Assembly: GCA_964637365.1 (NCBI GenBank)
Contig: CAZWWH010000028.1
Coordinates: 1 to 21,257 of the forward strand
Length of the DNA: 21,257 nucleotides
Direction: 5' to 3'
Source of the DNA: Cryptoclostridium sp964637365
GTDB taxonomy: Bacteria; Bacillota; Dehalobacteriia; UBA7702
Shown here: piece after piece, positions 1-7,510 of the stretch
Numbering within the stretch: position 1 is the stretch's first letter
Layout of the letters: the number at the start of each line of letters is the position of its first letter
Notes under the pieces: generated by a model
The model's input: the letters and a program-made list of their open reading frames with translations, nothing else
Databases searched by the model: none
Told to the model about the DNA's origin: nothing
Position numbers and translations under genes: made by a program

Positions 1-51
1 CCCTTTCATTAGATAGTATACCACACTGTCTAACAAATGGGGTGCAGTTCA
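1..51. mobile_element. Terminal end of a probable IS3-family (IS150-like) insertion sequence
   Basis: Read on the minus strand from base 51, the sequence begins TGAACTGCACCCC and continues TTTGTTAGACAG. That matches my memory of the tips of IS3/IS150-type elements, which start with TG and carry a TGnACTG..CCCC..GTTAGACA block. The element would extend off the left edge, so no transposase can be seen and the other end and target duplication cannot be checked. The tip lies 16 bases past the stop codon of the last gene of the adjoining minus-strand cassette. Recognition is from pattern only. Confidence 0.5.
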
Positions 52-67
52 GTTCTTCCATCTGTTT

Positions 68-277
68 TTATGTGTCATTTCTTGTCGTGCATTTTTCCCA
101 AAATTCTTTTAAAGCCTCTTTGACACCGTTTCGTACCGCCCATATGATAACGAAATATGCCACAATCATCAGGGCAATGACAGTGACTGCATGAATTCCT
201 AAATTAGCCCAGATTGGGACGATCATTTCCGCAAACATTGATCCAAATGCATTACTCTCCCTTCCTCCTTGTTTCAT
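68..277 (-). CDS. Small single-pass membrane protein at the end of an ABC/MBL cassette
   Basis: A 69-residue protein with one strong hydrophobic segment at about residues 28-47, followed by a charged tail (NGVKEALKEFWEK). Its first codon overlaps the stop of the upstream 37-residue peptide (ATGA), which suggests translational coupling. A strong AGGAGG lies inside the first codons, so a later start at M14 or M18 is possible. A shortened relative (VIKSAVKGAFKEYE) is found at 3598-3738 in the same operon, so this is a recurring partner of these ABC genes. It resembles the small uncharacterised proteins (DUF6019-like) often found beside such transporters. Function unknown; it may be a small subunit or membrane anchor of the transporter. 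Confidence 0.7.
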   Translation of the reverse strand: MKQGGRESNAFGSMFAEMIVPIWANLGIHAVTVIALMIVAYFVIIWAVRNGVKEALKEFWEKCTTRNDT

Positions 278-387
278 AAACTAATGTCCCCAGTATTTTT
301 CTTTTCGTTTTCGTTGCCACAGTTCATACCGGGGCTCTTACTTACTGGCGGGACTCTATTTTTTGAATTTATAAAGCGTTTGTCCAT
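274..387 (-). CDS. 37-residue hydrophilic peptide of unknown function
   Basis: A short open frame starting ATGGACAAACG, with an excellent ribosome binding site (GGAGGAAAAAG) just upstream, and ending in a TGA that overlaps the ATG of the next small membrane protein. It begins 19 bases after the MBL-fold hydrolase stop. The product is Lys/Asn/Ser/Pro-rich with a single Cys at residue 23 (GMNCGNENEKK) and no membrane segment or clear signal peptide. The ribosome binding site and the ATGA coupling are the reasons to call it real. I do not recognise a family. In this setting (ABC exporter, hydrolase, small membrane protein) an exported or signalling peptide is conceivable, but that is speculation. 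Confidence 0.5.
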   Translation of the reverse strand: MDKRFINSKNRVPPVSKSPGMNCGNENEKKNTGDISL

Positions 388-406
388 CTTTTTCCTCCTG
401 CAATTG

Positions 407-1213
407 TCACAAATAAATGTGACTGATCACAGTTCGTTTGAACAGCGGATTGTTCAAATACTGTGGTGTTTGCATCTTTTCACACAAAAGTGCGGTATAC
501 TGCTCCGCTGTTAAATTGAGATTTTCCTGAATGAAACAATTGATATTACATTCCAAAGATTCAATCAGCCTAATCCCGTTTTCAACGGCCCGACTGATTT
601 TCACGTCACTGATAAGCCGTATCCCATGCAGGACAAAAAACTGCATCGCATCTGAAAGCTTGTAGAGCAGATTTAAACTTTTCAAGCTTTTTTGGCTGTC
701 AATATAAATCGGTATGTCACCTGGAACCGAAATCGCATCCCCTGGAAACAGAACTCCCGGTTCTCGTAGCAAGTAGGAAATGTCGTCCATGGAATGGCCT
801 CCGGTACTGATTACCTCAATTTGCAGATTCGGTTCCAGTGACACGGTTTCTCTATGAGATAAAATCTGATCCACTTTCACAGATGCAGTTCCCGCCAACT
901 GATAGAAATTAGGAATCGGCCGTTTTCGGTATTCAAGGTCAATGTTTTCAATCCAACACCGCTCGCCTTTGCTGGCATAAATACGGCAGTTGGTCATTGT
1001 CTTCGGTTGCGCCGCCGCGCCAATATGGTCGGGATGGGAGTGAGTCAAAAAAATGCCTTTGAGTTCTGGAATATCCCGTCCAATGTTGCTTATATAGTCG
1101 GAAATAATCCGTTCGCTTCCGTAAACCCCGGAATCAATCAGATAGACATATACACACTGTTTGACCTGCTCCGTCACCTGAAAGTCAATTCTTATTTGAC
1201 CATATCTGCCCAT
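407..1213 (-). CDS. Metallo-beta-lactamase-fold hydrolase
   Basis: A 268-residue cytoplasmic enzyme of the MBL superfamily. The metal-binding motif HSHPDHIG (His58, His60, Asp62, His63) is followed by a third-site His in GGHS (about residue 140) and the bridging Asp in PGDA (about 159), so the dinuclear zinc site looks complete. No signal peptide is seen. The start follows directly on the permease stop (TAAATG), with only a weak upstream AGGA, so translation is probably coupled to the permease. Members of this superfamily hydrolyse thioesters, lactones, phosphodiesters and more; the substrate cannot be predicted. Being in the transporter operon suggests that it acts on the same compound or protects the cell from it. 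Confidence 0.85.
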   Translation of the reverse strand: MGRYGQIRIDFQVTEQVKQCVYVYLIDSGVYGSERIISDYISNIGRDIPELKGIFLTHSHPDHIGAAAQPKTMTNCRIYASKGERCWIENIDLEYRKRPIPNFYQLAGTASVKVDQILSHRETVSLEPNLQIEVISTGGHSMDDISYLLREPGVLFPGDAISVPGDIPIYIDSQKSLKSLNLLYKLSDAMQFFVLHGIRLISDVKISRAVENGIRLIESLECNINCFIQENLNLTAEQYTALLCEKMQTPQYLNNPLFKRTVISHIYL

Positions 1214-2809
1214 TTAAAGCGTTTCAAAAATCCTGGCGCCATTTGTCAGAATCCATCTCAAAAGGACAGCGGACGCTGCAAGCAGCAAAGCCCCCGTGCA
1301 GATCAAATAGATAAGAGGTGTAAGAAAATCCTTCACGGCGAGGTAAAGTAACGCTATCGCCACGATTACCACCCAGCCGCCAAACAGGGCAAACATCACT
1401 CCCATGCTCTGTTTGATGGGAACAATCTCGCTGGTCCAGTTCAGGTTCGGCATTTTCAGATTGATACACAGTCCGAGCGCCGCCATAAAGAGAACAAACA
1501 GAGCGACTACCGTGGGAATCAGGACGGCAAACGCCGGTTCCGGCCTTAACACCCATTCCACAGCAGCCGTCAAAACGGCAGCAGGAATCAGCGTGAGAAG
1601 CAGATGTAGTTTCAGCTTTGCCATCAGCACCTGTTTGCCAGACACCGGGAACACCTGTGCAAGCCACAAATTTTTTCCCTCCAGTGATACGGACGGCGCG
1701 GTGATGTCGTTCATGGCAGTCAAAAGACAGACAGCAGCTGTTGCAAGGAGCGGGATCATTTCCGGGTCGTCAGAAAACACGCCCGCGAGGATTCCGCTAA
1801 CCGTATCCGCTTTGATGAGCAAAGCGGCAGCAGCCACGACCATGAGGATAATGCCAAGGCCACAGTTAAGCATATAATTGGAGCTGCCCAGGAATCGGCG
1901 CAGTTCTTTATACAGCAACGCCCTTCCTGCGGGGCGCAAGACCGCCCGTTGCTCCCTGTACTGTACTCTCGCCGTACCGCGGTTTGCGGTTGCAATCTTT
2001 AAAAAGCTGCGGGACAACACCAGGTAGACGATGGCAAACAGAACTCCGACGATGGCTGTAAAAATCAGCATGGAAAGGAAGTTTCCTTCTGCCGCCAGTC
2101 CCATTTGGTAGAAAGGATAGAGGATGCTCCTAAAGTGACCTCCCACCACCTGTGAGTTGGCAAGGATGCTTTGGAGCATGGAATATGCCCGCATATATAA
2201 GTAATAATAGGCGGCAATGAACAAAAGGGACAAAATCACCACCACAATATTTTTGTGCTTCAGTTTCCCGGCAATCAGCGCCACCACCCAGCCGAGGACA
2301 GCGGAAAGAATCAGCACCAGTACAGACAGCACCAAGGGAATCAGAAGCGTACAGACAACAACGATGAAGTTTACCGGCACAGTGAAGAACCAGACGAGCA
2401 TTGTGGGGATCATAACGATCAGCTCATACATCAGTCCCATGACGAACACTCCAGACAGCCGAACCAGCAGAATCTTCGCCGCCGGAATAGGCATGGAAAG
2501 CAGAAGATCGTTGTCCTTGGCCTGATATAAAGACGCATAGGTGTTGAACACGCTGCCGAAGACACCTAGCGCTACCGCAAGTAGCCCCATAATGGCAAAG
2601 TACAGCCAGCCAAAACCTGCCGTTTGCAGCGGCTCACAGAGTGTACTTGCAATCATATAGAACATGCTGCCGAGGAAGACGAAAAGCAGAAGATACAGCA
2701 GGACATATACTGTGAGTCCTTTCCCAGAGCGATTCTTATTGGTTTTTTTATCCCGATAGACCCAGGAGAAAATCTCCATCATCTGTTTTTTAAACAGCGC
2801 TCTTATCAT
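1214..2809 (-). CDS. Large ABC exporter permease
   Basis: A 531-residue integral membrane protein with about ten to twelve hydrophobic segments: a cluster at residues 30-230, a central loop with charged residues, and a second cluster from about 315 to the end. It looks like two similar halves, as in the large ABC-2-type permeases paired with a single small ATPase. Its ATG overlaps the last base of the ATPase stop codon (TAATG), so the two are translationally coupled and almost certainly form one transporter. No substrate-binding protein is present, which favours export. The substrate is unknown; the operon context (MBL hydrolase, small peptide, XRE regulator) fits a defence, resistance or peptide-export role. 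Confidence 0.85.
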   Translation of the reverse strand: MIRALFKKQMMEIFSWVYRDKKTNKNRSGKGLTVYVLLYLLLFVFLGSMFYMIASTLCEPLQTAGFGWLYFAIMGLLAVALGVFGSVFNTYASLYQAKDNDLLLSMPIPAAKILLVRLSGVFVMGLMYELIVMIPTMLVWFFTVPVNFIVVVCTLLIPLVLSVLVLILSAVLGWVVALIAGKLKHKNIVVVILSLLFIAAYYYLYMRAYSMLQSILANSQVVGGHFRSILYPFYQMGLAAEGNFLSMLIFTAIVGVLFAIVYLVLSRSFLKIATANRGTARVQYREQRAVLRPAGRALLYKELRRFLGSSNYMLNCGLGIILMVVAAAALLIKADTVSGILAGVFSDDPEMIPLLATAAVCLLTAMNDITAPSVSLEGKNLWLAQVFPVSGKQVLMAKLKLHLLLTLIPAAVLTAAVEWVLRPEPAFAVLIPTVVALFVLFMAALGLCINLKMPNLNWTSEIVPIKQSMGVMFALFGGWVVIVAIALLYLAVKDFLTPLIYLICTGALLLAASAVLLRWILTNGARIFETL

Positions 2810-3516
2810 TACTCTCCCTCCAGTTCCAAGAACACATTTTCAAGGGAAGTATCGCCCTTGACTCCCTCCATCGTTCCGGATTTGATCAGCTGCCCGCCCT
2901 TGATGATAGCAATCTTGTCGCAGAGCTTTTCCGCCACTTCCAGCACATGTGTGGAGAAAAAAATGGCTCCGCCATGATCGCAGATTTTTCGCATTAGTTC
3001 TTTCAGTAGATAAGAGGCCTTTGGGTCAAGGCCGACAAAAGGCTCGTCCATGACGATGAGCTTTGGTGCGTGCATCAGTGCCGAAATGATCGCCAGCTTC
3101 TGCTTCATACCGTGGGAATAGGCCGAAACCGGCTGCGCCAGGTCGGCAGTGAGTTCAAAGGCGTCGGACAGCCATCGGATGCGCTCCTGCCGGTCTGCCG
3201 CGCTGACGCTGAAGATATCCGCCACGAAGTTCAAAAACTGGACGCCGGTCATAAACTCGTACAGATCAGGATTATCCGGGATATAGGCAAGCTTTGCTTT
3301 GCAGGCCAGTGGGTTTTCCCTGATGGATACGCCATCCACATAGATTTCGCCGCCGTCATACTGCAAAATGCCGCAGCAGGCTTTAATCGTGGTGGTTTTA
3401 CCCGCGCCGTTGTGGCCGATAAAGCCGTAAATTTCTCCCGGCTGAATGTGCAGGGACAAATTATCAACCGCTTTTTTCTCACCATAGATTTTCGTTAAAT
3501 GCTCGATTTTCAGCAT
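2809..3516 (-). CDS. ABC transporter ATP-binding protein
   Basis: A 235-residue ABC ATPase that powers the downstream permease. Walker A GHNGAGKT at about residues 34-41, signature-like YSHGMKQK at 133-140, Walker B LIVMDEP at 153-159 and the switch His in STHVLE are all present, so it should hydrolyse ATP. The start MLKIEHLTK is chosen because GGAGG lies 8 bases upstream; the longer frame to 3588 has no such site. The variant signature (SHGMKQK rather than LSGGQ) is usual in this exporter subfamily. A second, truncated ATPase of the same general type lies upstream at 3748-4017, so the operon once encoded two ABC systems. Confidence 0.92.
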   Translation of the reverse strand: MLKIEHLTKIYGEKKAVDNLSLHIQPGEIYGFIGHNGAGKTTTIKACCGILQYDGGEIYVDGVSIRENPLACKAKLAYIPDNPDLYEFMTGVQFLNFVADIFSVSAADRQERIRWLSDAFELTADLAQPVSAYSHGMKQKLAIISALMHAPKLIVMDEPFVGLDPKASYLLKELMRKICDHGGAIFFSTHVLEVAEKLCDKIAIIKGGQLIKSGTMEGVKGDTSLENVFLELEGE

Positions 3517-3597
3517 GGTAGTTTTCCTCCGTTTTTCATTTTGCTCTTTAAATATGACCTGCCTGTTCGGGGGCGGCACAAATTTCACTTCAAATCT

Positions 3598-3738
3598 TTA
3601 TTTCACAAATCTGTTATTCAAAAATAACCTCCATTTTGCATTCTTTTCTCTTTCATATTCTTTGAAGGCACCTTTGACTGCGCTTTTTATGACCAAATAT
3701 GCCGCCGCAGCCACGACAGCAATGATAACAACATACAT
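3598..3738 (-). pseudogene. Remnant of a small membrane protein (paralogue of the one at 68-277)
   Basis: A 46-codon frame beginning MYVVIIAVVA and continuing VIKSAVKGAFKEYE. The hydrophobic stretch and amphipathic tail match the C-terminal two thirds of the small membrane protein at 68-277 (compare FVIIWAVRNGVKEALKEF). There is no ribosome binding site before the ATG; the frame is closed 2 codons upstream by a stop, immediately after the truncated ABC ATPase ends. The N-terminal part appears to have been lost in the same deletion that removed the rest of the ATPase gene. Whether anything is still translated from it is doubtful. Confidence 0.6.
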
Positions 3739-3747
3739 CAGTTAAGA

Positions 3748-4017
3748 TTAATGACAAAACTCCGGCACGTCGGGCAGATAACCGATAGAACGATTCGTTG
3801 CCGTGTTCCCATAGTGAACTGGCTCCCCGTTTACCAGAATCTCTCCCTTATTACAGGCCAGGAGTCCAAGAACCAGCTTCATGGCGGTGGTTTTTCCGGC
3901 ACCATTTTGCCCCACAAACCCAAAGACTGTATGTTCCAGGAAGCCAAAAGTTATATCCTTCAGCACCTGCTTTGTCCCAAAATGCTTCGCAATATGAGAA
4001 AGAGTCAGCATATCCAT
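3748..4017 (-). pseudogene. Truncated ABC ATPase (N-terminal part only)
   Basis: The 89-residue product starts MDMLTLSHIAKHFG, 9 bases after a GAGG, and has Walker A GQNGAGKTT and the following beta-strand region up to SIGYLPDVPEF, where a full protein would continue into the Q-loop/helical domain. Instead it ends Cys-His-stop. The signature motif, Walker B and H-loop are all missing, so it cannot work as an ATPase. About 10 bases later comes the C-terminal part of a small membrane protein, which points to an internal deletion that took the rest of this ATPase and probably its permease. The head of the gene still looks undamaged, so the event may be fairly recent. Confidence 0.8.
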
Positions 4018-4018
4018 A

Positions 4019-4221
4019 TCATTCATCCTCTTTTCCCAGCAGAAAATATAAAATCGGGCCAATAAACTCCATACCTACAATAGCAACCACAAGCCACATG
4101 GTACGACTGCCCCGTTTATAGGTCTTGTGCGTCAGAATATGACGGATGGTATAAATAAGCAGCACCAGTTCCACAATCAAAAGTGGAACTATAACGGCAA
4201 TACTTTTTTGATGTCAGGCAT
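4019..4221 (-). pseudogene. PLDc_N-type small membrane protein, frameshifted in a 6-A run
   Basis: The start ATG at 4221 overlaps the XRE stop (ATGCCTGA) and follows GGAGGAAG. As read, the frame stops after 10 codons. Adding one A to the A6 run (plus-strand T run 4204-4209) gives a continuous 67-residue protein with two membrane segments and the closing pattern MEFIGPILYFLLGKEDE. That ending is typical of the phospholipase D-nuclease N-terminal (PLDc_N) membrane domain, which is often encoded between a regulator and an ABC ATPase. The loss could be a true mutation, transcriptional slippage on the A run, or a sequencing undercall. Confidence 0.75.
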
Positions 4222-5344
4222 TCTCTCTTCCTCCTTCCGATATATGACTATAAATCCTTTTAAATTCTTCGGTCTCTTTCAAGGCAGCGAATGCAGGATG
4301 GGATAATGCCTGTAACGCACTCTGCTGTGCAAAGCTCTTGTCCCTAGGTGCCATGTCACCAAGGGGCAGACGTTCAATCCATTCCTCCAGCCGGTCAAAA
4401 TAATCATCCCCATGGAGCAGGCTCTGTGTGCTGTCCAAAAGGGCACAGACACATTTTTCAAAGCGTCCGAGCTCTATCAGCGCTCTTTCATTTCTTCCAT
4501 TTACTCCATAAATGACAGCCGCCTGATAATAAAACTGTGCCGACAGATTTGGGTGCAGATCATTCAGACGGTACAATTCTATGATACCCTCCACGCGTTT
4601 TATAGTTTCTTTGCACCGCTCCGGCGCTTTCTCATGTAAAGACAGGAACAGGATTTCCGCACTGACCAGGCTCAGCAGATGGGTGTATATCCGAATTTGT
4701 GTATAGCTTTTCGCCCTCTCAGTTTCTCCTGACTGCCGGTATGCCTGAACCAGCATCAGGTCATTTTGTCCGGAGAGACGGCTCGGATCTGCCAGTTCCT
4801 CCAGCATTGTAGCTGCGTCCTTTGTTTTCCCAAGCTGGAGATACAGCACGGCTTTTAAGGATGTAGCATCCTCACAGATGCTAGTGTCCTTGCACCGTTC
4901 CAGAATGTGGTCACAGAAGGTATCCGCTTCCTGTAGGATGTTTCTGTATTCGTCTTCATTTTCTGCCAGCATAGCATGGTTGAGATATAAAATGCCAACC
5001 TGCAAAAGGAGCTGATAGCAGGAATAATAGCGGTGTGCATAAGACCTTGCCTTATCAAGTGCTTCTGAGAAAGGTAGCTTTGTAAAATCCATGCACAGGT
5101 CCCCGTAAATTTTCCGAATCTGTTCCCGCGACAGTTGTGCTTCATAGCCCATCAGTTCATCCACAGACACATCAAAGAAGGCTGCAAGCTGTGGTAGAAG
5201 CAAGACATCCGGTGTACTCTTGCCACTCTCCCATTTGGAGACGGCGGCTTTTGTGACACCGATAAAATCAGCAAGTTCCTCTTGGGTAATCTTCCTGTCA
5301 TGGCGCAGACGTATAATATTGTCTGCTATATGAAGTGCATTCAT
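4214..5344 (-). CDS. XRE-family transcriptional regulator with helical C-terminal domain
   Basis: A 376-residue protein. Residues about 8-62 form a Cro/CI-type helix-turn-helix (ITQEELADFIGVTKAAVSKW is the recognition region), ending in the usual DVSVDELMG. The remaining 300 residues are alpha-helical with repeated Leu/Ala/Tyr spacing, TPR-like, as in regulators that sense a peptide or protein partner. The start MNALHIADN is preceded by GAGGAGA at good spacing; the longer frame to 5467 is unsupported. It is the first gene of the minus-strand ABC cassette and overlaps the next frame by 8 bases, so it probably controls its own operon. The effector is unknown. Confidence 0.88.
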   Translation of the reverse strand: MNALHIADNIIRLRHDRKITQEELADFIGVTKAAVSKWESGKSTPDVLLLPQLAAFFDVSVDELMGYEAQLSREQIRKIYGDLCMDFTKLPFSEALDKARSYAHRYYSCYQLLLQVGILYLNHAMLAENEDEYRNILQEADTFCDHILERCKDTSICEDATSLKAVLYLQLGKTKDAATMLEELADPSRLSGQNDLMLVQAYRQSGETERAKSYTQIRIYTHLLSLVSAEILFLSLHEKAPERCKETIKRVEGIIELYRLNDLHPNLSAQFYYQAAVIYGVNGRNERALIELGRFEKCVCALLDSTQSLLHGDDYFDRLEEWIERLPLGDMAPRDKSFAQQSALQALSHPAFAALKETEEFKRIYSHISEGGRENA

Positions 5345-5446
5345 GATATTCGTTTCTCCTCGTATAATAGTAGCGCCTCTCCCCCAAGGTTCGGCGGCTG
5401 TCGTCAGAAGGCATCTTGAGAAATGCTTTGCATTTGCCTTCCACCT

Positions 5447-5474
5447 CTTATATCGTACCTCAAACACACGTCAA
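5447..5474 (-). promoter_or_regulatory. Probable sigma-A promoter of the XRE/ABC operon
   Basis: On the minus strand TTGACG (5469-5474), a 16-base spacer, then TATAAG (5447-5452). It lies about 100 bases upstream of the XRE start. The leader between them holds a small hairpin (AAATGC-AAA-GCATTT) nested inside AAGGCA/TGCCTT arms, of unknown significance. Confidence 0.5.
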
Positions 5475-5528
5475 ACTGCAAGGGAACAGCATGCAACCTT
5501 TTGCGCCAAAAGTCAACCAACAGGAAAC

Positions 5529-5705
5529 TCAGTGCTGCCAAATACACTTCTCAAGATAATGTATAGCTTTTCCTGTTTCAGATAAAAAGAGCCAACCACT
5601 GTATCCACTACAATGATTGGCTCTGCATTTAGCAGATGTTCCTGGTATTACAATATTCATGCCATTTTGTGCAGAAAGAATTCCTTTTGCTTCTACTTCA
5701 TGCAT
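5529..5705 (-). pseudogene. Leftover 5' end of a radical SAM (SPL-like) gene
   Basis: A 58-codon frame starts MHEVEAKGILSAQNGMNI, which I recognise as the start of a family of radical SAM proteins where it is normally followed by YRGCTHGCIYCD (the iron-sulphur cysteine motif). Here the match stops at residue 18 and the frame runs on through unrelated sequence that includes a terminator hairpin. The catalytic cysteine motif and everything after it are missing. The cause is probably a deletion; the original promoter is still in place upstream. The remaining peptide is unlikely to have a function. Confidence 0.55.
5583..5624 (-). terminator. Strong intrinsic terminator
   Basis: On the minus strand a 16-bp stem (AGAGCCAATCATTGTA with UACAGUGGUUGGCUCU, including G-U pairs) closes a 5-base GTGGA loop and is followed by TTTTTATC. 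It lies 229 bases past the sirtuin stop, inside the leftover radical SAM frame, and separates the sirtuin operon from the XRE operon. Confidence 0.8.
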
Positions 5706-5735
5706 ATTCTCACGTCCCGTTTTGTATGCTCATTC

Positions 5736-5764
5736 ATTATGCCAAGCAAAAGTTCCAGTGTCAA
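5736..5764 (-). promoter_or_regulatory. Promoter of the lost radical SAM gene
   Basis: Minus-strand TTGACA (5759-5764), 17-base spacer, CATAAT (5736-5741), about 30 bases before the ATG at 5705. With the terminator at 5583-5624 it would give a short transcript of roughly 140 nt. Confidence 0.6.
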
Positions 5765-5852
5765 TTTTTATGTTTGCCCAAACTCATGTATCTTTTCTGC
5801 ATGTTCAGGCTATCACTTATTTTTGCATACAAGAGAGGATGCCAATATTTAT

Positions 5853-6757
5853 CTATAGTTCCAATACTTTCTGCAGTACTTCTCTGATATCTTCCTCAAT
5901 GCAGAGCGACTTCTTCACAGTCTCCTTCGGAGCAAACGCCTCTCTATGATTCACACATACATAAAAGGCGTCTTTCCATTGGAAGGTCATCTGCCAGAAC
6001 GGATACTTGATAATTCCCGGAGTGTTATACCCTACCCCTAATTCCAGAAACAATACGTTATCCTTCCTGTGTCTGTCTAAAAAACTTTGATAACGCTCTG
6101 CCGCCGCATGCCAGCCGGAGTCCTCCACAAATGTGCCATCTGCCCGAAGGTTCATCGACATCGGCCTATGGCAGACCGGGCAGTGGGGAATCAGCTCAGA
6201 CGGAACTTCCATTTTCAAAGTAGTCTCCGGCGATACAGTTAGCTTTCCATCCGCTTCAAACACATAGCCCTGTGCTTTCAGCATCTTCCGAATTACCTCT
6301 TCATTATCATAGGTATTGTGGTGGCATGGCTTTGAGCATTGTAACAATCCGTAATCTCCCTGCGTATAAAAGAGCCGTTCTTTCTCAAATCCAGCAATTT
6401 GAAACTGATGATCCACATTGGTCGTTAAAATCTGATAGTCCCTGCCTTCCACCAGCTCCCTCAAACTTTGATATGTCCCATTGTCCACATCCATATAACG
6501 ATTGATGTAAATATAACGGCTCCAATAGGCCCAATGTTCTTCTAAAGTCTCAAAAAATAAAAGCCGCCGGAGTACATATCCTGAAAGCCATATTTATCAA
6601 TAAAGTCCTGAAAGTACTTGTGAAACCGTTTTCCTGTATAAGAAAAACCCGCCGAGGTAGAAAGTCCGGCTCCCGCACCAATAATCACCGCATCAGCTTT
6701 TTGCAAAAGTTCTTTAACATGCCTGAGATTATCCAAGTATTCTCTTGTAGATTTCAT
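5853..6757 (-). pseudogene. Class M sirtuin (SirTM, protein ADP-ribosyltransferase), frameshifted
   Basis: Macrodomain-linked sirtuins use NAD to ADP-ribosylate a partner protein rather than to deacetylate. The start MKSTREYLDN follows AGGAGGATT and overlaps the macrodomain gene by 29 bases. Visible motifs are the NAD-binding GAGAGLSTSAG, TTNVDHQF, and TQGDYG, where Gln replaces the deacetylase His as in SirTM, plus zinc-type cysteines in CSKPC and CPVC. The frame breaks at a T6 run (6552-6557 on the plus strand): one more T joins GGFYF to FETLEEHWAYWSRY and gives a normal product of about 301 residues. As written, only 71 residues would be made from the first start. The rest of the frame is undamaged, so this is recent, a slippage site, or a read error. 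Confidence 0.85.
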
Positions 6758-7508
6758 AATCCTCCTGTTTGAAAACATTGAATACCACCTTTTCTATCTG
6801 TGTGTCTGTTCGCAAAAATTCGGTAACTGTTTGTACGGCAATTTCCGCCGCTTTATCCTGTGGAAAATGGAATTCCCCAGTAGATATACAGCAAAAAGCT
6901 ATACTCCTTAAGCCATATTCTGAAGCGAGCTCTAAGCATGATTTATAACAATCTGCTAATTGTTTGCAATGTGTGTCCGCAAGTCGTCTGGATACAATCG
7001 GGCCGACTGTATGAAGCACATAGTTACATGGAAGGTTAAACGCAGGTGTAATTTTTGCCGTACCTATCGGCTCGTCATATCCCTGTTCGGTCATAATCTC
7101 ATCACAAGCCAATCGAAGCTGAATACCACTAATGCTGTGAATGATGTTATCCACGCACGAATGACAAGGCACGAAGCATCCCCTTAAAGCACTGTTTGCT
7201 GCATTTACGATCGCATCAACCTTTAATGTAGTAATATCGCCACGCCAAAGGACAAGACGATTATTTATGGGGGATACTGGTAAATCATCCCCATCAACTG
7301 TACCTTTGGCAGCTACTTCCCCGCTCAAATATTCATCCTGTACTTTCAGAAATTCGGAACTGATTGGACGGGGAGAACGAATATTCATAAGGCTTCTAAG
7401 TAATCGCTTTTGTTCCTCTGTATCTGCCGAAATTTCCATATTTGAGTACCTTGACTGCTCCCGGAGCAGCTCTTTGATTAAATAAATTCGTCTTTCTTCC
7501 TGCGTCAT
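6729..7508 (-). CDS. Zinc macrodomain protein-ADP-ribose hydrolase
   Basis: A 259-residue protein: a helical N-terminal extension (residues 1-80), then a macrodomain. ADP-ribose-binding blocks are WRGDIT (about 89), VDAIVNAANSAL (about 97-108), GTAKITPAF and the loop CISTGEFHFP. The block GCFVPCHSCVDNIIH (110-124) is the Cys/His zinc site that distinguishes the zinc-macrodomains partnered with class M sirtuins. It should remove the ADP-ribose added by the sirtuin encoded next, whose start lies within the end of this gene. The start MTQEERR is chosen for the GGGAGG just upstream, which itself overlaps the end of the preceding gene. Unlike its two neighbours this gene is intact. Confidence 0.92.
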   Translation of the reverse strand: MTQEERRIYLIKELLREQSRYSNMEISADTEEQKRLLRSLMNIRSPRPISSEFLKVQDEYLSGEVAAKGTVDGDDLPVSPINNRLVLWRGDITTLKVDAIVNAANSALRGCFVPCHSCVDNIIHSISGIQLRLACDEIMTEQGYDEPIGTAKITPAFNLPCNYVLHTVGPIVSRRLADTHCKQLADCYKSCLELASEYGLRSIAFCCISTGEFHFPQDKAAEIAVQTVTEFLRTDTQIEKVVFNVFKQEDYEIYKRILG

Positions 7509-7510
7509 TT

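Noticed and set aside
5613..5949. Three overlapping plus-strand frames of 80-110 codons
   Set aside because: They run against the sirtuin end and the leftover radical SAM start, whose promoter, start and terminator all read on the minus strand; no ribosome binding sites.
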